Below are positions 61,183 through 64,000 of a stretch of DNA of 64,000 bases, piece by piece; the first letter of the stretch is position 1; every line of letters begins with the position of its first letter. The DNA is from Winogradskyella thalassocola (GTDB taxonomy: Bacteria; Bacteroidota; Bacteroidia; Flavobacteriales; Flavobacteriaceae). The notes below the pieces were generated by a model. The model made no database searches. It worked only from the letters and a program-made list of their open reading frames with translations, and had not been told where the DNA came from. The translations under genes and the position numbers were made by a program. The stretch covers positions 102,356-166,355 of the forward strand of contig NZ_FNCZ01000008.1 of assembly GCF_900099995.1 (NCBI RefSeq). The letters are read 5' to 3'.

Positions 61183-62946
61183 TTATTTGAAAATCGGTGT
61201 TGTTGAATGTGTGTCTTCAATAAAGATTAGCGAATCAAAATTTTTTAAAATCGGGATATAATAAATGTCTTCTTCCGATTCTATTGAATACCCAAGTAAT
61301 TTGGTCGCTCCGAAAATTTTGTCTGTCTTTAATTCATTTTTAAGTTCTGAAGTATGTATATAAAAAGAACTACTGTTTTGTGCGAAAGCATTTTCCCATA
61401 ATAACTTCTCTGTCGATTGAAAAGACGCATTTTTAAGTTTCTCTGTATAATTATGATCGTCATTAATGAATTTTTCATTCATATATGAATAATTTCCTTT
61501 CAAGGTAGTTAGTCCTATAGTATAATAATCCTTGCCAAATTCCTTTTTTAAATTTCTTCCCATTATTCCAATTTCATTATCCGCGATAATTTTGTTTGAA
61601 ATATGTGCATTGTGAGCCCATATAATTATCTTATTATCAGAATTCTTCGCTATAAATGAAATTCTATCCGCCATTATTTCATCTCGACTTTGAATTGGTT
61701 TTTTGTTTTTAATGTTAACATAATTAACGTAAGTGTTTTTTCCATTAAATAAAATTTCTTCAATGGGGTCGGTCAAATTATTTATTGATTTCAAATGATC
61801 TTCGATGGCTAAAATATTATTGTAAATCGAATTATTGATTTTAAATTCTTTTTTTAAATTGTCAGTTGAACTTTTTGAGATATTAGACTCTAAATTTTTC
61901 AAGAGTATTTTTAGTTTTTTATCACCGACAGGATTTATTTTTTCTTTTAATAGTTCATAAAAAGTCCAATATGAATCGTCACAGCCCTTGAGCTGAATTT
62001 TGTAATTAGTCCGATTATCCTTGTACCATTGTAAAAAGGATTTCATTTCTTGAGTCTGATATATTGAAAATAGATGTTTACGGATTAAACTGTCCAATGG
62101 TCTAGAATTCAAATCGTTGTTTAAGATTTCAATATCATCGTAGGGATTCTCTAAAACCACAATATTGAATCCTTTTTCCGCGACCAATCTCTTTGTAATC
62201 ATTTCCCTGAGTTGGAAAAATTCCGAAGTTCCGTGTGTACTTTCTCCAATCGCTACTATTTCTTTTGTACCTATTTTGGCTATGAGTGAGTCCAAACTAT
62301 TGCCCATAGTTTCTTTGTTAGACAAATCTAATTGAAATGCGGATTTTGATAACGCTAATGTAAGTTCATTAGGACTATAGTCTTCCAATGATAATTTTTC
62401 AATTTCTTTCGAAGTTTGTATGTTTTTACCATCAATAGCAATCACCAAATTATCTATCCAAATTTTACCTTTACCTTCTAATAAACCTCCAATCGCAATA
62501 TTGTTAGCATGATCTTCATAGTCTAATTCAATTTCATATTTGGTCCAATCGTTAGTTCCTTGGATTTTATGTGAAGCCATATTATCAAAGTCAATATTAG
62601 GGTCGATTCGCATCCATAACCCAGCAAAACCTTCAGTTACATTTTCGGTTTTTAAATAGCCTGTGAGTTTTATTTTTTTGCCGCTAAAATTTGCAGGAAT
62701 ATTATAAGCGAGCGCTTTATAACCTTCGGTAGAATCATCACTTTCTATGCGCCCTGACACTTTACCATTTTTTGAATGCTCTAGGTCAAAACTTATTTTA
62801 TGATTGCCGTTTCCAAAATTCGTCCAGTTTGTGGCCTTATTACTTAATAAGGTTTCAAAATCTAGATTATACTTGTTTTGTCCAAAAATAATTAAAGGAA
62901 GGGTCAATATAACAACGCGTAATACGTGCAATTTTATAATCTTCAT
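61183..62946 (-). CDS. Secreted erythromycin-esterase-family protein with N-terminal carbohydrate-binding-like domain
   Basis: 587 residues from ATG 62946. A signal peptide comes first (VVILTLPLIIFG). Residues about 25-175 form a beta-sandwich of the CBM/galactose-binding type (IKLTGYLKTENVTEGFAGLW, GKGKIWIDNLVIAIDG). The C-terminal domain matches erythromycin esterase: VAIGESTHGTSEFFQLREMI with catalytic His context, NIVVLENPYDDIE and IIIWAHNAHISNKI. True substrates of most homologues are unknown. An in-frame ATG at 63063 lies inside a repeat and was not used because the signal peptide begins at 62946. Confidence 0.85.
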   Translation of the reverse strand: MKIIKLHVLRVVILTLPLIIFGQNKYNLDFETLLSNKATNWTNFGNGNHKISFDLEHSKNGKVSGRIESDDSTEGYKALAYNIPANFSGKKIKLTGYLKTENVTEGFAGLWMRIDPNIDFDNMASHKIQGTNDWTKYEIELDYEDHANNIAIGGLLEGKGKIWIDNLVIAIDGKNIQTSKEIEKLSLEDYSPNELTLALSKSAFQLDLSNKETMGNSLDSLIAKIGTKEIVAIGESTHGTSEFFQLREMITKRLVAEKGFNIVVLENPYDDIEILNNDLNSRPLDSLIRKHLFSIYQTQEMKSFLQWYKDNRTNYKIQLKGCDDSYWTFYELLKEKINPVGDKKLKILLKNLESNISKSSTDNLKKEFKINNSIYNNILAIEDHLKSINNLTDPIEEILFNGKNTYVNYVNIKNKKPIQSRDEIMADRISFIAKNSDNKIIIWAHNAHISNKIIADNEIGIMGRNLKKEFGKDYYTIGLTTLKGNYSYMNEKFINDDHNYTEKLKNASFQSTEKLLWENAFAQNSSSFYIHTSELKNELKTDKIFGATKLLGYSIESEEDIYYIPILKNFDSLIFIEDTHSTTPIFK

Positions 62947-62965
62947 AGTTATGATTTTGTTTGGG

Positions 62966-63105
62966 GTGTTGCCAATGGTTAGTTTATGGTTAGTTGCGTG
63001 TTTAAGTAACTTATTTAGCGAATAAAAACAGAGTAGAAAATCTGTTAAGATTTTCGTAAGCAAGCCAGAACTACAATAAATTATAAACGTTGTTGCCCAC
63101 AGTAT
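62966..63105. repeat. Cassette-flanking structured repeat, copy B
   Basis: About 140 bases between two minus-strand genes. It includes GTTGCGTGTTTAAGTAACTT, ATTTAGCGAATAAAAACAGA and a hairpin GAAAATCT-GTTA-AGATTTTC (63036-63055), and ends AAACGTTGTTGCCCACAGT. Nearly the same order of blocks recurs at 63650. The hairpin stems differ by compensating bases between the copies. Confidence 0.65.
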
Positions 63106-63633
63106 CTATTTTTCCAACTTTAATAATTCAGTATATGGATTTCCCTCTAGTCCTAATAATTTTGCAAATGCAGGTTCTGTTTTTATTCCTTTAGATTTTA
63201 ATTTTTTTATATTCTGCTTAAATTCAAAACCTTTTTCTTTTAAAATTTTATTTTCAACAATCATATGTCGATAAGCGTTTTGCTTTTCGGTTGGAATATT
63301 TTGTCCAAAAACCTCAAACAAAAAATTATCCGTTTTAAATTCTGCAATAGTTGATTCGATTCCATTTTGTTTTATTGAATAAACTTTAAAGTCTTTTTTG
63401 TCAGAAAATTGATTTAATAAATATGCTTTAAATTCAGAATGATTTTGACATTCGCAAATAATATCTAGATCACTTTCGGGTAAATCTATTTCGATTGGAA
63501 TAGTTCCAGTCAAAATTGGGTGATACTTTTCAAGTTTCTCTAAAATTTTATGTTTTTTGATTTCAGAAAAAGCAAGTTTTTGTCTTTCGTTTCCGAATTT
63601 CAAATATTCTATATTTCTAAAATTTTCAATCAA
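63106..63633 (-). CDS. DUF4269-family nucleotidyltransferase-like protein
   Basis: 175 residues with the DUF4269 pattern LTGTIPIEIDLPESDLDIIC, whose DLD recalls a nucleotidyltransferase acidic pair, and YRHMIVENKILKEKGFEFKQ. No signal. The start is TTG 63633 because no ATG is available. It lies as a lone gene between two structured repeats, as expected of mobile cassette cargo. Substrate unknown. Confidence 0.75.
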   Translation of the reverse strand: MIENFRNIEYLKFGNERQKLAFSEIKKHKILEKLEKYHPILTGTIPIEIDLPESDLDIICECQNHSEFKAYLLNQFSDKKDFKVYSIKQNGIESTIAEFKTDNFLFEVFGQNIPTEKQNAYRHMIVENKILKEKGFEFKQNIKKLKSKGIKTEPAFAKLLGLEGNPYTELLKLEK

Positions 63634-63649
63634 TTTTCGACTTTTTTAT

Positions 63650-63775
63650 ATTGTGGGCGACGGTTTTGTATATGATGCGTTGCGTGTTTAATCACCTAAT
63701 TTAGCAAATAAAAACCGAATAGAAAATCCGCTAGGATTTTCCGAGTACACACAGACCAAGCAATTAGTTATACAC
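63650..63775. repeat. Cassette-flanking structured repeat, copy C
   Basis: Begins TTGTGGGCGACGGTTTTGTA, then GTTGCGTGTTTAATCACCTA, ATTTAGCAAATAAAAACCGA and hairpin GAAAATCC-GCTA-GGATTTTC (63721-63740). The start is the inverted counterpart of the end of copy B. The 63634-64000 stretch otherwise contains the structured region below and a possible ATG at 63991 for a gene outside the window. Confidence 0.65.
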
Positions 63776-63822
63776 GTCTTAAGTTTACAATTAATTAAAT
63801 TTAAGCATAAATCAGAAAAGAC

Positions 63823-63936
63823 AAAAGAGAGGAATAAGGTTAATATACACGCAGAGACTTTAGATCTCGTCAACATTGAAAATCCCCTCTCTTTTCTACA
63901 CAGATTTCGTACAGTTCTGTGAGGCTTTTAGACCTC
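63823..63936. other. Structured non-coding stretch with duplicated hairpin
   Basis: Ten-base stem AAAAGAGAGG (63823-63832) with CCTCTCTTTT (63886-63895). Inside it is a small hairpin GAGACTTTAGATCTC (63854-63868). Outside are CACAGA/TCTGTG (63899-63921) and a second small hairpin GAGGCTTTTAGACCTC (63921-63936). The two small hairpins share the loop CTTTnAGA and differ by a compensating pair. No open frame supported. Confidence 0.4.
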
Positions 63937-64000
63937 GATTTTAAGTCGTTGAAACTCGCGTAGTATGTCCTTTCAAAAAAACATTTTCTTATGAATAAAG

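Noticed and set aside
62947..63063. 39-residue N-terminal extension of the erythromycin-esterase-family protein
   Set aside because: It runs through the structured repeat; a normal signal peptide begins at ATG 62946.
63688..63876. 62-residue minus-strand frame near the window end
   Set aside because: It crosses the repeat hairpin and the 10-base stem region; composition is not protein-like and no start signal is evident.
1..64000. Insertion sequences, phage genes, restriction or CRISPR systems, tRNA and rRNA
   Set aside because: None found on reading through; no transposase, integrase, Cas or RNA gene signature was seen.
63991..64000. ATG and two further codons at the right edge
   Set aside because: Too short to support a gene call; noted only as a possible start of the next gene.

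Overview
The window looks like the chromosome of a marine-type member of the Flavobacteriaceae (Bacteroidetes). The evidence is: low GC; lipoproteins whose mature N-terminus is Cys followed by Asp/Glu/Asn; perfect TAnnTTTG -7 promoter boxes; Shine-Dalgarno sites that are mostly absent; a type IX secretion tail relic; bacillithiol synthesis (BshA); and family-typical genes such as DUF4294, PH-domain pairs and an ABC permease fused to an M1 peptidase. I see no tRNA, rRNA, CRISPR array or intact insertion sequence. Genus is not decidable by eye.

Layout. 1-7.1 kb: an LptD-like outer-membrane protein (partial), an amidase, an MCE lipid-transport protein and a two-part Fe-S oxidoreductase operon. 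7.1-9.6 kb: a decayed patch with a secretion-tail relic, a lipoprotein, a frameshifted gene and another relic. 9.6-18.5 kb: a PH-domain pair, SerB, a GH3/serine-hydrolase fusion, BshA and a membrane-anchored hypothetical. 18.5-25.2 kb: a hairpin-rich spacer, three small lipoproteins, a truncated sensor kinase coupled to an intact LytTR regulator, a large lipoprotein and an AsmA-like protein. 25.2-34 kb: M20 amidohydrolase, UvrD/PcrA helicase, esterase, Sua5-type protein, Bcr/CflA MFS pump, DinB protein and ABC exporter. 34.2-42.5 kb: the most unusual locus, described next. 42.7-46.4 kb: a three-gene biotin-dependent acyl-CoA carboxylase operon. 46.4-51.7 kb: PrsW protease, flippase, WYL regulator, a candidate small RNA, a PrsW/Nudix chimera, Nudix and M42 peptidase. 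51.8-58 kb: the ABC/M1 system, DUF4294 and hemolysin III. 58-61 kb: two hypotheticals and lipoate ligase. 61-64 kb: single-gene cassettes (erythromycin esterase family, DUF4269) separated by roughly 130-base structured repeats.

Best candidate for an undescribed system: at 34.2-42.5 kb a protein with a signal peptide carries the phosphohistidine and nucleotide-binding domains of a GWD-like ATP dikinase. It is followed 3 bases later by a penicillin-recognising-type serine hydrolase. Convergent to them lies a protein that looks like an NTT-type nucleotide transporter fused to HEAT repeats, and then a second such hydrolase; a relic of a third hydrolase lies between the last two. A periplasmic ATP-dependent enzyme beside a possible nucleotide translocase would solve the problem of ATP supply outside the cytoplasm. 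That link is inference.

Other notable items are a candidate structured small RNA at about 49.50-49.67 kb with its own promoter and terminator, and a chimeric gene at 49.7-50.0 kb joined at a 10-base microhomology.
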